From contig NC_071348.1 of NCBI RefSeq assembly GCF_027744825.2, forward strand, positions 793,563-857,562: a stretch of DNA of 64,000 bases. Direction: 5' to 3'. The position numbers were made by a program, and so were the translations under genes. Shown here in pieces: positions 41,311 to 53,769 of the stretch; the first letter of the stretch is position 1; the number at the start of each line of letters is the position of its first letter. The notes under the pieces are model-generated. The model did not search any database, was not told the origin of the DNA, and saw only the letters and a list, made by a program, of their open reading frames with translations. This stretch comes from Synchiropus splendidus (Eukaryota; Chordata; Actinopteri; Syngnathiformes; Callionymidae).

Positions 41311-42765
41311 AAACATCCAGAGCGTCCTCACTGCCCAGCTAACTCTCCTGTTGGTCGCCAGTGTGTTGGATTCTCTGCACTCTCCACACCAGCGTACAAA
41401 CCTCCCCATTGTCGTTTGCACCGACGAAACCGTTGCTCACTGCCTCCACATTCACACCAGACAGAAGCCAGTGTGTGCGACCACCATTCCTACAGACGCT
41501 TCCCCAAGGCTGTGGGATTGGAACTGCCAACCCTCTGATGATTTTTCCTCCGCCTTTCTCCCTGTCTTACTGAATTGCAAAACAAAGACAGCCTGCTCTG
41601 GGTCGGCCCCAGGGCCTCCTCCCGGACAGGCACTGTCTCAACAGCATCAACATCTAGAGCTCTAATGTCAGTCTCTCCTGGATGGCTGAGCTGCTCACAA
41701 TGGGGCTAAGAAAGAGTCACACTGTAAGATGAGGGTCCTAAAACATTGAAGGGCACCGGGGTCAGAGAGAAGAAAGCGCCGATTATTCCCCTTCCTGACC
41801 TCAACACGGATGGCGTTTCCTTCCCTAACCGCACTACTCCTCGTAAGCGTGCTACAATGAATGTCCTCTTTTCTTTCGCAATGGCACTCAGATCCTGAGG
41901 AAGGTGACGACATGGTGGCGAGGAGGTGAATGAGAAGCAGCGTGTGATGCGTGATCAGGGGCGGGGACGAGCGATGAGTCACCGTCGCTGACTGGTTGAG
42001 GCGATGGTCCTTTTCACAGCTATTTCTGGACTTGCCATTAATTCTCTTTCATCTCCTCCAGCGGACCCTTCAGGTGTGTGTGTGTGTGTGTCGTGGGCGT
42101 GTTGGTGAGGGTCTGAGTGGCACGATATCCTCCTGTGCCGCTGCTTCATGAACAGCCCTCCTGACTGATGGCAGTTAAAGCCTCCACTGTATCGCTGGCA
42201 AACTGGTGAATGTTGGAAGCCTCAATGAGCAAGGACAGAACAGTAACGGATTCAGACTCTTCATATGTTTAAAACCACTCCGAGCTTCTATGGATATTTA
42301 TAACAGCCATGTAAAGAGCCCTGTGATGCAGAGTTTGACCTAAAAACACCAGTCTTCGCTGCTCAGTTGGAGCACATAAGCTACTGATGCCAAACATACT
42401 GTGCAGAACTGTGCAGAACATACTGTGTTGAAACTGTTCTCTTTTCCCTCCTTTATCCTGAAACAAATATGTGGATTCAATCTTCATATGAAGCAAAAAT
42501 TGATCAACCATAAGGTGACCTGCATAACAATGGCATCCTTCCACTAGGTGGCAGTGTTTTCACCTTTGTTGTATTGTTCCTTTTCTTTGTTAAAGCCTGA
42601 ATTTGAAGCAAGACGTGTTCTGAATGGTTGAAATGTTAAGTGCAAACCAGCTTCGTGATGCAGGTGTGGCGAGAAACCTCTTGCCACACAATGCACACAA
42701 AGGTTGAGGTCCAACAGTGTGAGAAGGGTGTGAATAAGTGAAGAGGTCGAACCTGGGAGAAAGGT
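41311..42765. other. dcdc2-nrsn1 convergent intergenic region
   Basis: The space between the 3' ends of two convergent genes. It has no coding exon. It contains a short TG run (42075-42090) and otherwise unique mixed sequence. Confidence 0.55.
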
Positions 42766-42771
42766 TTTATT
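42766..42771 (-). terminator. nrsn1: Candidate poly(A) signal of nrsn1
   Basis: TTTATT on the + strand reads AATAAA on the minus strand, about 1.1 kb past the nrsn1 stop. No closer canonical AATAAA or ATTAAA was found on that strand between the stop and this point. Confidence 0.45.
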
Positions 42772-43813
42772 GATGTCACAACACACCTCTGGCCAGTGAT
42801 GGGGTCACGGCATGAAACTACAACTCAGAACAGTTAGCTACTCCGACCACAGACGCGCCTCCAGACGGAAGAGCTCAAGTGAGGAAACTCCATGGTCAGT
42901 TCTTATTATAAAACAATACGCAGTACGATTGCAATGTATCGCATTGATTTGGGTTGCAGTGACTTCAGCGCTGAAGTTACAGAATAGATACCAAACAGGT
43001 TTGTGAAAATGACATGATTTTACACTTAGAAACCTCTATTTTTCGGAGTAAATTGGACAGTTCTTGGCTTGTGAAGTCACGTGAGTTGCTTCGTGAAGAC
43101 AGCAGCAATACACTCCAGCCTCAGTGAAACTCTAATGGGCTCTCACATGAATTGATGTGTCATAAAAATGTCTGCATGTACACATGTTTTGGTTGAAGAT
43201 TGAACCGCACTTCACCTTATTAGTGTGACTGTGGGAAAGTTCTGGCATGTCAGACTGAAGCAAATGCAGAATAGATATCGAACACAGCCACGCTCTCCTG
43301 ACTGGAGCAGCACCACAAGTGTTACAAGACTTTGGAACCATTCGATCTGTCTGCTCTCGCCGGTCGGTGCCGCCGGCCCAAGCAAGACCAAAGAATGCAG
43401 CCGAGACGGGAGACGATGAGGCCGTGAATGGTGCAGGTCACTCAAAGTGGCAGTTGTTTCTATGTTGTCAGGATGCAGCTTCCTTGCATGTGAGCGAAGA
43501 TAATGGCTGTTGTGTTCGGCGCTTAGATCCGGGCCGGAAATGGAAGCTTCTCATCACTAACAACGAATGACAACGCGCCTCTGCACCCTGCAGCGGTCGT
43601 CCCTGGGACGCGCCGCCGGGGAAAATGATCTGTGAAAACGTTGTTTGGTGGCTGTGGTCTGTGTGATTCTTGTCTTAGTGTGCTTTGTTGAACTGAATCT
43701 TCAGCCGCACGAGCTCAGTAATTCAACACAGCAAGCGACGCGACGCCAACAATCACTTATGTAAGCTGACCTTCAGAGGCGGAGAAACACTTGCGTATTG
43801 GTTCACCCTTCTG

Positions 43814-43837
43814 CACACACACACACACACACACACT
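43814..43837. repeat. (CA)n microsatellite in the nrsn1 3' UTR
   Basis: About 11 CA units lie just downstream (on the minus strand) of the nrsn1 stop codon. Confidence 0.9.
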
Positions 43838-43870
43838 CAAACACGCTTGGCTTCATGGATCAGGCTGGTG

Positions 43871-45703
43871 TCAAGTCTCGGACTTCGCTGGCTGGATGTT
43901 CTGGAGTTTGGATAGAGTGACCGGCACCTTCCCCTCCCCGGGTGTGGGTGCTCTCATGATGGGGGTACCTGCGACAGAGCTGTTATTCACATGTGCTCAG
44001 CAGGCGCCGATAATTTGCCGAGCCAGTGGACTCACCGACTGTCGCGTGCAGGTCGGCCAACCGCTCCTTAAACTTCTGCTGCAGGTACAGCTCTTCTTTG
44101 GAGTAGCTTTTGGCAAAGGCGGACATCAGGAGACCCACCGCCATGGAGGTCCCCCCCACACAGAAGAGCACAGCACCGGTCAACTTGCACACGTCCAAGG
44201 CTTGGTTGAAGCTTACAGCGTGACTGTCAAAGAAGGACATTCCTGTCAATCAAAACTTCCCAAAATGGCGTGCCTCAAGGTGCCACCCTTGGACCTTCTA
44301 CACATGCCCAGACTAGTTGGGAGGGGCCTGTTCCTGGGGGGCTTTGTAAGAGGGAAATCAGTAGTGGGGTGGCACAGGAGACCATCCTTGGACCTTTGCT
44401 GTTAACCAAGATAAGAGTCTTGGATTGACTCAAACTCAAGTACATTGACTTTTTTTTTTTTTTTTTTTTGCAGAGCCAGGCTCTGCTGGTGAATGTGGAG
44501 AGACAGAAGTTATGTTGGATGTAGAAACGCAGGAATGGAAGCCAATGTGGCGAGTTGGGGCGAGAAGGAAGGATAATTGAGTGGATGAGGTCTTTGTAAT
44601 AGATTGTGGCGATGGAGCCAGTTTAGGAGGGGACATGGTCAGGGAAGTTTGAGCAGACCGTGGTTGGAAGGACTTTCACGTTCCAAGCAGTCGGGTTGAG
44701 GATCAGTGCATTCGGATTTGAGAGTGTGGTTCTCAGTCCCAAAAGGTTCGATGGCCCACTTCAGGTTGGGAAAGAGGTTCTGCCTTCTGTGGAGGAGATC
44801 CAGTCCCCGGGAGTCTGGACAGCATCTGAAGCCTTGGCATCATTGAATCATGGACCTAGATCCCTTCCCTTTCATACCGTCAGTGCTTTTTGAGCTAGTA
44901 AGCACAAAGTTGCAGATACGAGCGGATGTTGTGGGTTTTCACACGGCAGAAGGATGTTAACATGGGGGTCATGGAAGTCAGTGACTGGGTAGATGATCTC
45001 ACTCTTGATCTGTCGGGTTTGCTTCAGATAAGTCTGGACCAAGGTCAGAGACAGTGGCGTGTGAGTTGAGTTAAGTCATGAAGGTGAGGATTCTTCATTT
45101 GAGGAGGAAAAAGAGGGGCTGCTCTATGCTGACAATAAAGCTGCAGTAGGTGAAGCAAGACACACTAAAGACCCCGTGTTGCGTTGTTTCTGTTTTGTGC
45201 GGTTCGACTCAGACGCTTTTCTTCAGCTACCTGTCGACAAAAAGGAGATCTGCTTCACCGAACGCCTCGGTCCTGGTAGGAGTCGTGTAACCGACCAGAA
45301 AGACAATGAAGCCAGCGAACAAGATCAGGGTGCCGAAGGCGAGACAGACCTGAAATACAGCAAAGTTGCTCTCAGTCACGGCGCTGACATTTCAACAGAC
45401 TGTGGTGACCATTTCCATTTACCTTCCAGAGAAAAGAGCTCCACCGACTCGGCGATCTCTGAATCTGAAAGTCTTCATCTCGCTCCCAGATGGAAGCGGT
45501 GCACTCCTCGTAAAACTAGGGTTGGAAAGCATGATGTGGAGGTTGATCTGGACCCCTTCCCTCTCCCACCAGTGTCTGCGTGTGTGAGTGTGTGCTCGCT
45601 CTACCTGGTGTAAGTAGGAGCGGACGCCATACTGCTGGCAGTTCCTCCCGGCTTGTGCTTGCTCGCTGTACTCCGAGCCACAAATCTCTGCGCAAGAAGT
45701 CAT
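43871..45703 (-). CDS. nrsn1: Neurensin-1, complete, 5 coding exons
   Basis: Small neuronal vesicle membrane protein linked to neurite growth and vesicle transport. Exons on the minus strand: 45703-45605, 45515-45423, 45349-45231, 44223-44036, 43968-43871. They sum to 597 nt = 198 aa plus stop (human 195). Each junction is GT..AG. The N-terminus MTSCAEICGSEYSEQAQAGR is followed by QQYGVRSYLHQ, FYEECTASIWERDEDFQIQR and SPSRWSSFLWK, close to human NRSN1. TM1 is about VCLAFGTLILFAGFIVFLVG and TM2 about KLTGAVLFCVGGTSMAVGLL; EAFGEADLLFVDSHAV lies between. After SYSKEELYLQQKFKERLADL the last exon gives APTPGEGKVPVTLSKLQNIQ, matching the conserved C-terminus. Reading through the last donor would give a false end in STCE. 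It is tail to tail with dcdc2, as in human. NRSN1 is preferred to NRSN2 by the C-terminal similarity and by the neighbour. Confidence 0.95.
44450..44469. repeat. Poly(T) tract, 20 bp, in an nrsn1 intron
   Basis: Twenty consecutive T on the + strand (poly(A) in nrsn1 sense) within the roughly 1-kb intron between exons 45349-45231 and 44223-44036. It could be the tail of an old retroposed insertion, but no body was recognised. Confidence 0.85.
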
Positions 45704-45720
45704 CCTTCACATCCGTCTAC
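45704..45720 (-). other. nrsn1: nrsn1 5' UTR portion of the first coding exon (candidate)
   Basis: On the minus strand CTCAAGCAG ending at 45721 is a possible acceptor 17 bases before the ATG. It would join to the upstream noncoding exon proposed at 47229-47340. The pyrimidine tract is weak, so the model is tentative. Confidence 0.35.
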
Positions 45721-47228
45721 CTGCTTGAGGTCAGACAGACACACGCGCTTTAATAGAACGCCCCCACCGTCTCAGACGACCTTGAGATCTCCTCCCGGCA
45801 CACGCTTGCTGGAGTGGTTATATAACCCAGCAGAGGCTGGCTTGTCTTAGTGGATTAGAATAACCGGGCCTTCCTCGTCTCTGCTCGGCTGCTTCCATTC
45901 CGTACTGACATGAACTGTGTTAATACAGTGTTCAGATATAGTGCACAGCTGCTGAGCAATAAACCTCTCAAAATATTCCTCTTCCTCAACACTGACTCTT
46001 ACGAGAAAATATGGATGTTAAAGATGCACCTCTTAGCAACATGTTTCTTCACATCAGATTCTCCACTGGGTGCTGAAGAACCCTGCCCAGACCGGCAGTG
46101 AGTCACGGGCTTGACTCCACCTCAGACAAACAACGCTCCAGTTGCAGCTGAACAATTAGAGGCAATTTAGAGGAACCAACGCAGGCCACCAGTTGGGCAG
46201 GAACATCCCCGGCTCTAGTTAAAGCTCCTCCAGTTGATTATGTCCATCGTGGAGCTGTAAACTCTGGATTGTTGGAAATGGTGAGGAACAGAGGGCTTCT
46301 GCAGAGGAGCCATGAAACTATGGCAGTTTATTCATCTTCATGCGTTGATTACAAAGTGTGTAATATCTTATACAAATATATATTGGATTCAAAGCATTAT
46401 TCATTTTATTGTTAGCTAGTTCTAGTCATTCAAAACCCCTGAGATAGTGCTTCTGCTGAAACAGGTGTTTCTCCTGAGAGCAGTCACTGGCAATCATTCA
46501 TTGAAAATCACTTAGAATTTTTCAGAGAAAACATGCTCACCTGTATTTATTTATTTTTAAATCAGACGGGTAAAAAAAAAAACCCTCTCTACAACCCAGT
46601 TTCTGACAGACAACTGAGGGATATATACGCAGCACCTCTCAGATGACCTTGTCTGGGTCATTTATACAAAGCACGACCGAGTTCCACCTTTAAACAATCC
46701 AGCAAGTGTTAACTCCCTCCGATCAATGCTCTCAGCACACACGGCAAGATGAGCCCAAAACGGAGCTCCTTCTGAGGAGGAGGAGACCAAGACATGGAGC
46801 GCAGACCTCTAGTGAGAGCAGGAGCTGTCCATGGTTGCGGAGCGCCATTGCGACCTCCAGGCCCCCAGAAGGAAAACACACACGCACACACACACAGAGA
46901 GACGTCATAACTGACGCTGAGCTGAAAACACAGCGTCCAAGCGCGTCCTCCCAGCCCCCACCCGACATAAATAGACGCCAAACTCCATTTCCATTTCACC
47001 CCCAACAATGAGACGATGAATCAGAGCAGCATCGGGACCGAGAGCCCGATGAGGAAAACGGACCAAACCCGGCAGATAGCGTCGACTCGGAGGAGAGAAA
47101 GTTACATTCTGATCAGGGCGCGCGAGAGCTGCCTCCAGATGTGCGAGGTGACGCGAAGCATCGGAACCAGGCGCTAGAGTGTCGCCGGTGCCCCCGAGGA
47201 TGGAATGAAGCCCAGACTCTGGGTTTAC
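45721..47228 (-). other. nrsn1: Candidate nrsn1 intron 1 and upstream sequence
   Basis: No coding exon seen. It has an AT-rich part (46330-46420), an A-run (46571-46581) and a CACACA run (46877-46894). It would be intron 1 if the upstream noncoding exon is right. Confidence 0.4.
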
Positions 47229-47340
47229 CTGTCCTCAGCAGCTCGGAGAGTCAAGGCTCGCTGCCGATCCTGCAGCCGGTTCCATCACTCTCCGCTCTCT
47301 CGCTCCGCTCCAGCCTCGCTCTGCGCGGCGCATGCGCCGC
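47229..47340 (-). other. nrsn1: Candidate nrsn1 noncoding first exon
   Basis: This GC- and CpG-rich block ends (minus strand) at CTGAGGACAG followed by GTAAAC, a good splice donor at 47228. Its 5' side holds a 16-bp palindrome with an NRF1-type core, and a TATA-like element lies about 30 bp further upstream. It is the only promoter-like CpG-rich region near nrsn1. There is no transcript evidence. Confidence 0.4.
47325..47340. promoter_or_regulatory. NRF1-type palindrome in the CpG-rich nrsn1 promoter region
   Basis: GCGGCGCATGCGCCGC is a perfect 16-bp palindrome containing the NRF1 core GCGCATGCGC (47328-47337). NRF1 sites mark many CpG-rich neuronal and housekeeping promoters close to the start site. 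Confidence 0.55.
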
Positions 47341-47368
47341 ACCCATGACAATAGGAGTCAGAGGCGAA

Positions 47369-47376
47369 TATAAATA
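47369..47376. promoter_or_regulatory. TATA-like element near the candidate nrsn1 start
   Basis: TATAAATA on the + strand, TATTTATA on the minus strand. The + reading is the better match and would point away from nrsn1, with a start near 47400. The minus reading would place the nrsn1 start near 47340. Direction cannot be settled from sequence; divergent transcription is possible. Confidence 0.4.
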
Positions 47377-47419
47377 ACCACCAGAGAGGTTTGTATCGCT
47401 GGAGACGTTCATTCAAGCT

Positions 47420-49888
47420 TCCTCACACATGATGATGATGATGGATGATTGCAGCCACAACACTCACAGGACAGGTTTCCTTGGGAGTATCGTTTCAGGG
47501 GCGTCTGTTGTTTCTGCTGTTTTGCTGTTTGGATTCACGAACGTATGAACACAGGACAGAACTGGAACACGACGAACGAAGTAGCATATTTAGGATTTAT
47601 ATTAAACACAATGGAACGTGATTTTCACTGTTCTTCAAGGGTTCATTCGGACCATTTTGGAATTGGAATTGAGTCTTGTATACTCAGAATGGGCTTCTCG
47701 AACAAGTTTAATGGCCGGTACTGCAGTACGGCAGAAAGTTGGGTCACAACTCAACTCCAAAATTGTTTTGTTTTTTATTATTATTATTTTGTTTTCTTTT
47801 CTGCTGTCTTTGCGAGCCATTCATCACCGGCTGTCTCAGCGTCACCTGCGGGCTGAAAGGTTCTGAAGAAAGAGCACTCCTGCCACTGCTCACTCACTCA
47901 CTTTTCTCTAACCCACTTCAATTGGCCAACAAAGCTGAAACTTGACAGAAGCCATTTTGAGTTCCGGAGCTCAGGGAACCTCAGAGCATGACCTTGATGA
48001 CCGCCTTTGAAGACCCATCTTTATTAGACTGTATAGCCAACATCATAGACCTCCACAGTGTGAGGAACCAGGCAAGTGGATCCCTGGAGCTCAGAGAGAC
48101 TCGGACAGGACATGAACACGATAAACCAAACAGACAATAAGGTCCCGCTCACACACGGCTGAACAGCGCGAGAGACCCAAAGCATGTGGCAGAGAGAATG
48201 AGCTCATGGATAGTAATCTACAGAGAAAATAGAAAGAAAATAATGAGCCTCAGCTGAAGCCAGACAGCTGATGAGTTCCAGGTGTGCTGTGAAGCTCAGA
48301 GTCAGGGAGGGGCGAACACAGGAAGACACTCTGAAACCAAGATAAAAGCTAAACATCAGACAAAGGGGCCAAACTCCCCCAGTCCAGACAGACAGATGAA
48401 GAGAGGGATTGATCGAGTGCTGTCGGGTTCCCTCCCTGGAGCATGCGGCACCAGTGGAGGGAACAATACACGGAGGCCTGAGTCATCCACAGCCACTGAC
48501 ATTTTCTTTCAGGATTCCCGTCACATTCCAGGGCTGTCTATTTTTAGCACATGCCGTGACCAGCCCCGTTGTCGTCACTAGACAAGCACACGCACCACTT
48601 CTGCAATCGAACACCTGAGGGCTCCACTTGTGGCCAAGAAGGAAAGTTCACCATCACCAAACCTGAATCTGACTCTGAACTGTGGCAGCGCTAAGGCACT
48701 GAAGCAAACGCCTTTTGAAGTATGGAGGAGGAAAGTGTGGAATGGAAATCAGAAGACGGGGATGTCTGGAGTGCCGCGCGGCTAAGCTAGGTACGTGGCG
48801 CAACAGGAAAACATGGCTTGAGAAACAAGACTTGGATTAGTACTGGCAATCATTGCCTCAGATTGACCATGTTTGTGTGACACGTTAATCCTGTTAGCTT
48901 TGGCCCAAGCCAACCTGACTTTGCTGCTGGTTATCTTCAACTGTGACACTTGCTAGCACAGTCGCACCATTTTCCAAGTCTTCCTCGCTGACTGGGACAC
49001 TCATGTCTTTGTTCATTCTTATTTCTGCTTCAATTCCCTACTCAAAATGTAGCTTATTGTTGTGTAAAATGTCGAGAAATATGCAACAATTCATGTATCT
49101 TTTTGCTTAAAGTTCCCATCTTCATGCTGCTATTGTTCCTCAGTAGTTTGTGCTGCTGTTGCTCTACTTCTGCCACCTTTGTTGGACTAAATACTTTGGG
49201 ATTTTTTTTTTCATTTTGGGAAGCAATAGAGTTGGACACCTTCTTTGGGAATCCTCCTGGATTGGCTCTGTGCAGCAGTGCGAGACTCTTGATATGATCC
49301 TCACGACGCCGCAGCAGCTTCCTGACTTCCTCCTTGTGGTGTGATTTCTTCTCAGAAAGACGAACATTCGACCCTTTTATCATCACACTGAAGGCGTCAT
49401 GAAGAGTTTACATCTTAGCTGGCACCAAGTATAATACAGAGGTCAAGCTAGAAGCTGAAGACGGATGAGGTCAGAAAAGTGACACGGGGCTCGAGCAATA
49501 AGTGTTTTCATCAAATGCCAGGGATCGCGTCTGGTGCCTCAAGTGATGGGCTGGGGAAACCCTCAGTAGTCAAATAAGTTGGCATTATCATCAGTGTTAT
49601 TCTGCCAGGTATTTGATTATGAATTACTCCTATTATTCGGTGCCATTATTCAGGCAATGGAAATATGACAATGTTCTCCAATCGTTCAGTTTCTTTTGAC
49701 AAATTTGGTCGGGGAAAGAAGAAGGCAGAGCGATGATGCATGAAAATATGAGAATGAAATATGCTGCATCAGCGTGTATTGTCTTTTCAATAACACAGTG
49801 TGGGCTATAGGTTGCAGTAAAGAATGTCAATGTGGATATTTTGCTTCCAAAAAAACAGCTCATAACATTGTGCTCATAAATGTATGTA

Positions 49889-49933
<45 letters not shown>

Positions 49934-50030
49934 ACCCTCTTCTCCTCTTAACCTGCGTAATCTGCAGCTGTTAATCTGGTAGTCTTGTTATCCAGGTGTC
50001 TGTTGTCTGTTTTACTCACCTGCGAGTTCA
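47420..50030. other. Gene-poor flank, no exon seen
   Basis: No recognisable protein similarity in any frame. It includes a TTATTATTATTT run (47775-47793) and unique mixed sequence. Nothing else was identified. Confidence 0.5.
49881..49930. repeat. Compound (TGTA)(TG)n(TA)n microsatellite
   Basis: TGTATGTA passes into about 7 TG units and then about 14 TA units. This is simple sequence only. Confidence 0.95.
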
Positions 50031-50059
50031 GATCTACCTTCAAGAGGAGAAATAATCAG

Positions 50060-50370
50060 GCCTGTCACTTCCAGAGCGACACGTCTGAGCCGTCGCGCCG
50101 CAGCATACTAATGTTTGGAAGAGAGCGCTCCTTATCTCCCTCGCCGTGTGTACAACATGAGCATCTCGGAGCAAAGAGAGACGGTTTCTATGGCGACGTG
50201 GAAAGGTCACCTTCAGGAAGTTCTCGGCGAGCGTGTGCAGAATGCCAGTCGAATAATCAGGCTTCCCGTAATGACTGATAACGGACCACAGCTCATTAGA
50301 GACGGCGAGGGAGAGCAGGGGAGGAATGGTGCGGGTGTCTCTGACAGAGATTATGAGTGGCTGAGGAATG
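50060..50370. promoter_or_regulatory. Candidate non-coding regulatory block with an X-box (50184-50197)
   Basis: A block free of simple repeats. It contains GTTTCTATGGCGAC at 50184-50197 (full X-box, 2-bp spacer), AAAGGTCACCTT (nuclear-receptor half-site) and CGAATAATCAGGC (homeodomain-type). It lies in the gene-poor flank upstream of nrsn1. Enhancer function is inferred from motif density only. Confidence 0.3.
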
Positions 50371-53300
50371 AAACAATGGGACATTTACTCTCATGGTGGA
50401 TCCCTTCTGGCTCTTAGGAGTTCACTGTACATGTTGTGGTCAGTGAGTCGGTCCGTGCTCAAAGGTCAAAGGTGTCTGGCCGGAAGGAGATGGTGACCGG
50501 GGGAACTTTTGGGTTTTGAACCTTGTGCAGGAACAATATTTACGTCTGAGCTTCTGCATTGAGAACATTTTTAAATGCGCTCATCCTCACATTTCCATCC
50601 TTTTCAACACGTAAATTATACTTTTTACTTCAGCATTTTTCACAAACTGCATTTTTTTTTTCACTTCTGTGCTTTATTGTTCACTGAATTGAACTGTGTG
50701 TCGCACTCACACTTCTAGCTCTCTAAACCAGCTTGAAGCTAAACCAGGGTGGGCAACTACTGGTCCTTGGGGAAGACAGATATCGCGACTGCTGTGACCG
50801 AAGGAAAAAAAAACTTGTAGTTAAACACATCATTGGGTTGTATATTATAATATAGCAGTATATAGTTATATCGGAGGTTTTGCAATATAAAATGATAAAA
50901 CCAAAATCTTTTTCACTGGTGAATATTTTGGTCACACATTTTTTTCTGTATATTTTTGATTCATTTGTTTATCTTGGTGGACAGGAAATTCTGTTAAATG
51001 AACGTATTCCTATAAACTACAAATCACTACATCATCAGCAAACATCATTGTCTTTGGAGACTCCTCACCTGGCAGACAAGAAGAGGCCTCCTCTCACCCT
51101 GAATACGTCAGCGACTCTGACAATAGAAAAATGTGGCTGAAGTATTTTTGCTTAGTCTGTCTCTCGCACAAATAAATCCATCAAAAGGAAGCGTTCTGTC
51201 GCCACTCCACCAAGTTGGTTAGAAACTTCCAAGTGTTCCCACACAAGCGTCGAAACCTCCCATTGTCCATGTTGGAAAGTTGGTTTGAAATGGCGACAGC
51301 CACTGACAAAAGCTTCTTTTCAGCCTTCCCTCCTTGTTGAAAATGTAGCTGTGCATTCACTCCACTGAAGGTCACACATTCCATCTGGAGGAGGTTCAAA
51401 TGAGTTTTGGGCAAAGCAAATTTGTGTTTTTCAAACTGCCATTCAGGCCAAAGTATTTTAGGAGGTATTCTCTGGAAATGAATGGTAGAAAATTGAAAAG
51501 CAGGCGTCCTTATTTCTCTGTATCTTCTCCTCGTCCTGGTGTGTTTTCTGATCATGGATATTATGGTTCGTCACCCTTTTATTGTGGCAGTAAATGTGAT
51601 GAAGTGATAAATCACACCAGCAAAACAACTGAATTTGCTCTTTATGTACCGCTGTAAACATCAGCTCTGAGCACCGAGTTATTGTCTTCATAAAAGCCGC
51701 TGGTTTCCCGACACTGCTGACCTCTCGTGGGTCTTTCGGGTACTGCAACTGTCATTCTCTGAACGCGTTGAAGTCCCAGTTGAGTGAAGTTCTGCAGCTT
51801 GTTCTGATTCTCTGGTACAAAACGGGTTTTGTGCTTTCGGATGACGAATGTTCCATCGAGATAAAAAGGGCTCAGTGATTCCCAGTTTGGTGCTTTCATG
51901 TCGTCCGACGGTGCTCGGTGGAGAATTGCACTGAGGAGAAACTTTGAAATTAAAACTGGATCTATACTTTATCCTAACTTTTTCCAATTATACTTGGAAG
52001 CCCAGAACTTGATCAAACTGTTTGGGCGGGCGGCTGACACCGGCCTCCACCCTCTCCTGCCTCAAGACAAATGAGAGTCTGATCTATCCATCTCAGAAAA
52101 CCTTGGCCTCAGCGCTGTTCTCCATCCTTCATCCTATTGATTCCTTTGTCATCCTGCCATATCTGAGCTGGAAGCTGGGACTTTCCACTTGGGCCGCGCT
52201 GCATTTCATAAGTCATTGACCGGAGGAGTAAAACGTGTCGCCTGGATGGAAGCGATCGCTCTACGTGGGGCAGAGCTGTCAGAGTTGCGGCTCTGCTGGT
52301 ATGAACCCATGCAGTCTTAAGGCAAAGCAGCAGCAGCAGCAGCAGCAGCAGCCCGCAGATACAACAGATTTCTATCATTGATTCAGTTGCACTGAGGGTG
52401 ATGGCACAACTGGACATCAATCTGCACACAAACGCAGCTCCACGCCTGTCGTTCAGAGGGAGCCCTGTCACTGCCTCCAACCCATCAAGTGGTTCCAGAA
52501 CCTCATTGATTGTGTGCAAAATATAGAAATCTGTCAATCCCAGTGACCTTAACGGCCTGGAGCGTGACCAGGAAACCGTCTCATTACAGCTCATCAGAGG
52601 AAGCGGATTCAAGAGACTGAGTCGTTCTCAACAGATCTCAGTAGCAAGTGACGCAACACTGCGAGGGTTTTGATGAAAGACCAGCTCAGACTGACGAGTC
52701 CGTCGGACATGAGCTCAGCAAACTGTCAATACTGACAAGACGGACTGAGCACAGTGGAGTGCTGCATGGGACCAAAACACAAATGAAATGAAGTCTGACC
52801 TTTTATGACTGGTGACAATTGACAAGGACGGTGAAGAAGAGACAAGCCAGAGTTTGTTCAGTTGTATTTGGGCTGTGTCTTTGAAAACCTGAAGTCGGTG
52901 TTGTTGTCGTGATCCAGGCAGCTTGTTAACATGATGGAGGAACACGGTGATTCAGACAGTAAAGCAGTCATTCCTCTGGCTGATGGTGTTTTCCTTGGTA
53001 AACTAGGATCTCTCTCTTGATGAAAAGTGCAGAGGAGGACATTGCTCATATTTCAGGTGGGCGAGTGCCACAGATTTGTTTAGGTTCTGTGATAAATCCA
53101 TGGGAGTAAGTCAGCGGTCCAAGAGGCTGACGAATGGGTCTGAGCTGTAATGGTTGCTGCTTTGCTCTCCAGGCACAACATCGCTTATGAGAGACTCACT
53201 TATCAACAATTAATCACACTCACTCACTCACGCACGCTCTGCTGCGTATGATGTCGCGCAAGTCATTAGGGCGAGTGGGAGAAGGATGTGAGCATGGGCT

Positions 53301-53739
53301 CCAGTTGGAAGTAGTTTTTGGTGTCGGTGACTTAGCGCTTCTAACACAGCGCTGTCATGGCTCTTCAAGGTTTTCAGTATTTTGAATCATGTGAGTCGCT
53401 GCTCTTCGTCATATTTCATGTTCGGAATATTCAGAAAAACCTACAAAACCATAAGAAGTAGATGAAAGACGGCAACAAAAGTACTTTTGATGCTTCAAAT
53501 GAGAATAAAAGGCTGGTCTTGGTCCCGCCGGTCGTATACTGTATGCCACGATTGTATGTATTGTAATGTCATCCCCAACAATGACTCAGTTCGACTAAAT
53601 CTTTTGTGTGGTCATAAACAAACGTCCACCTGCTCTGCATCGGATGTGGAACAAAGTTTGGTCCAGCTGCTTTGTGGCAGTCCAGACAGCTCTTCTGCTG
53701 TAAGTATAGTTCCATCTGCCAGTCCCCCCTCCCTCCTGC
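50371..53739. other. Gene-poor flank, no exon seen
   Basis: No supportable coding region. It has an AT-rich stretch around 50800-50960 and a (GCA)n repeat at 52325-52353. The remainder is unique mixed sequence. Confidence 0.5.
52325..52353. repeat. (GCA)9 trinucleotide repeat
   Basis: About nine GCA units in the gene-poor flank. The poly-Leu/poly-Gln frames across it are not part of a supported gene. Confidence 0.9.
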
Positions 53740-53769
53740 CCCCCAGCCCCCCTCCGCCTCGATGTTTCC

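Noticed and set aside
43983..44249. Uninterrupted nrsn1 frame starting MTGMSFFDSH and ending LLSTCE
   Set aside because: The start lies in the intron before the acceptor at 44224 and the end reads through the donor at 44035. Splicing to 43968-43871 restores the conserved neurensin C-terminus.
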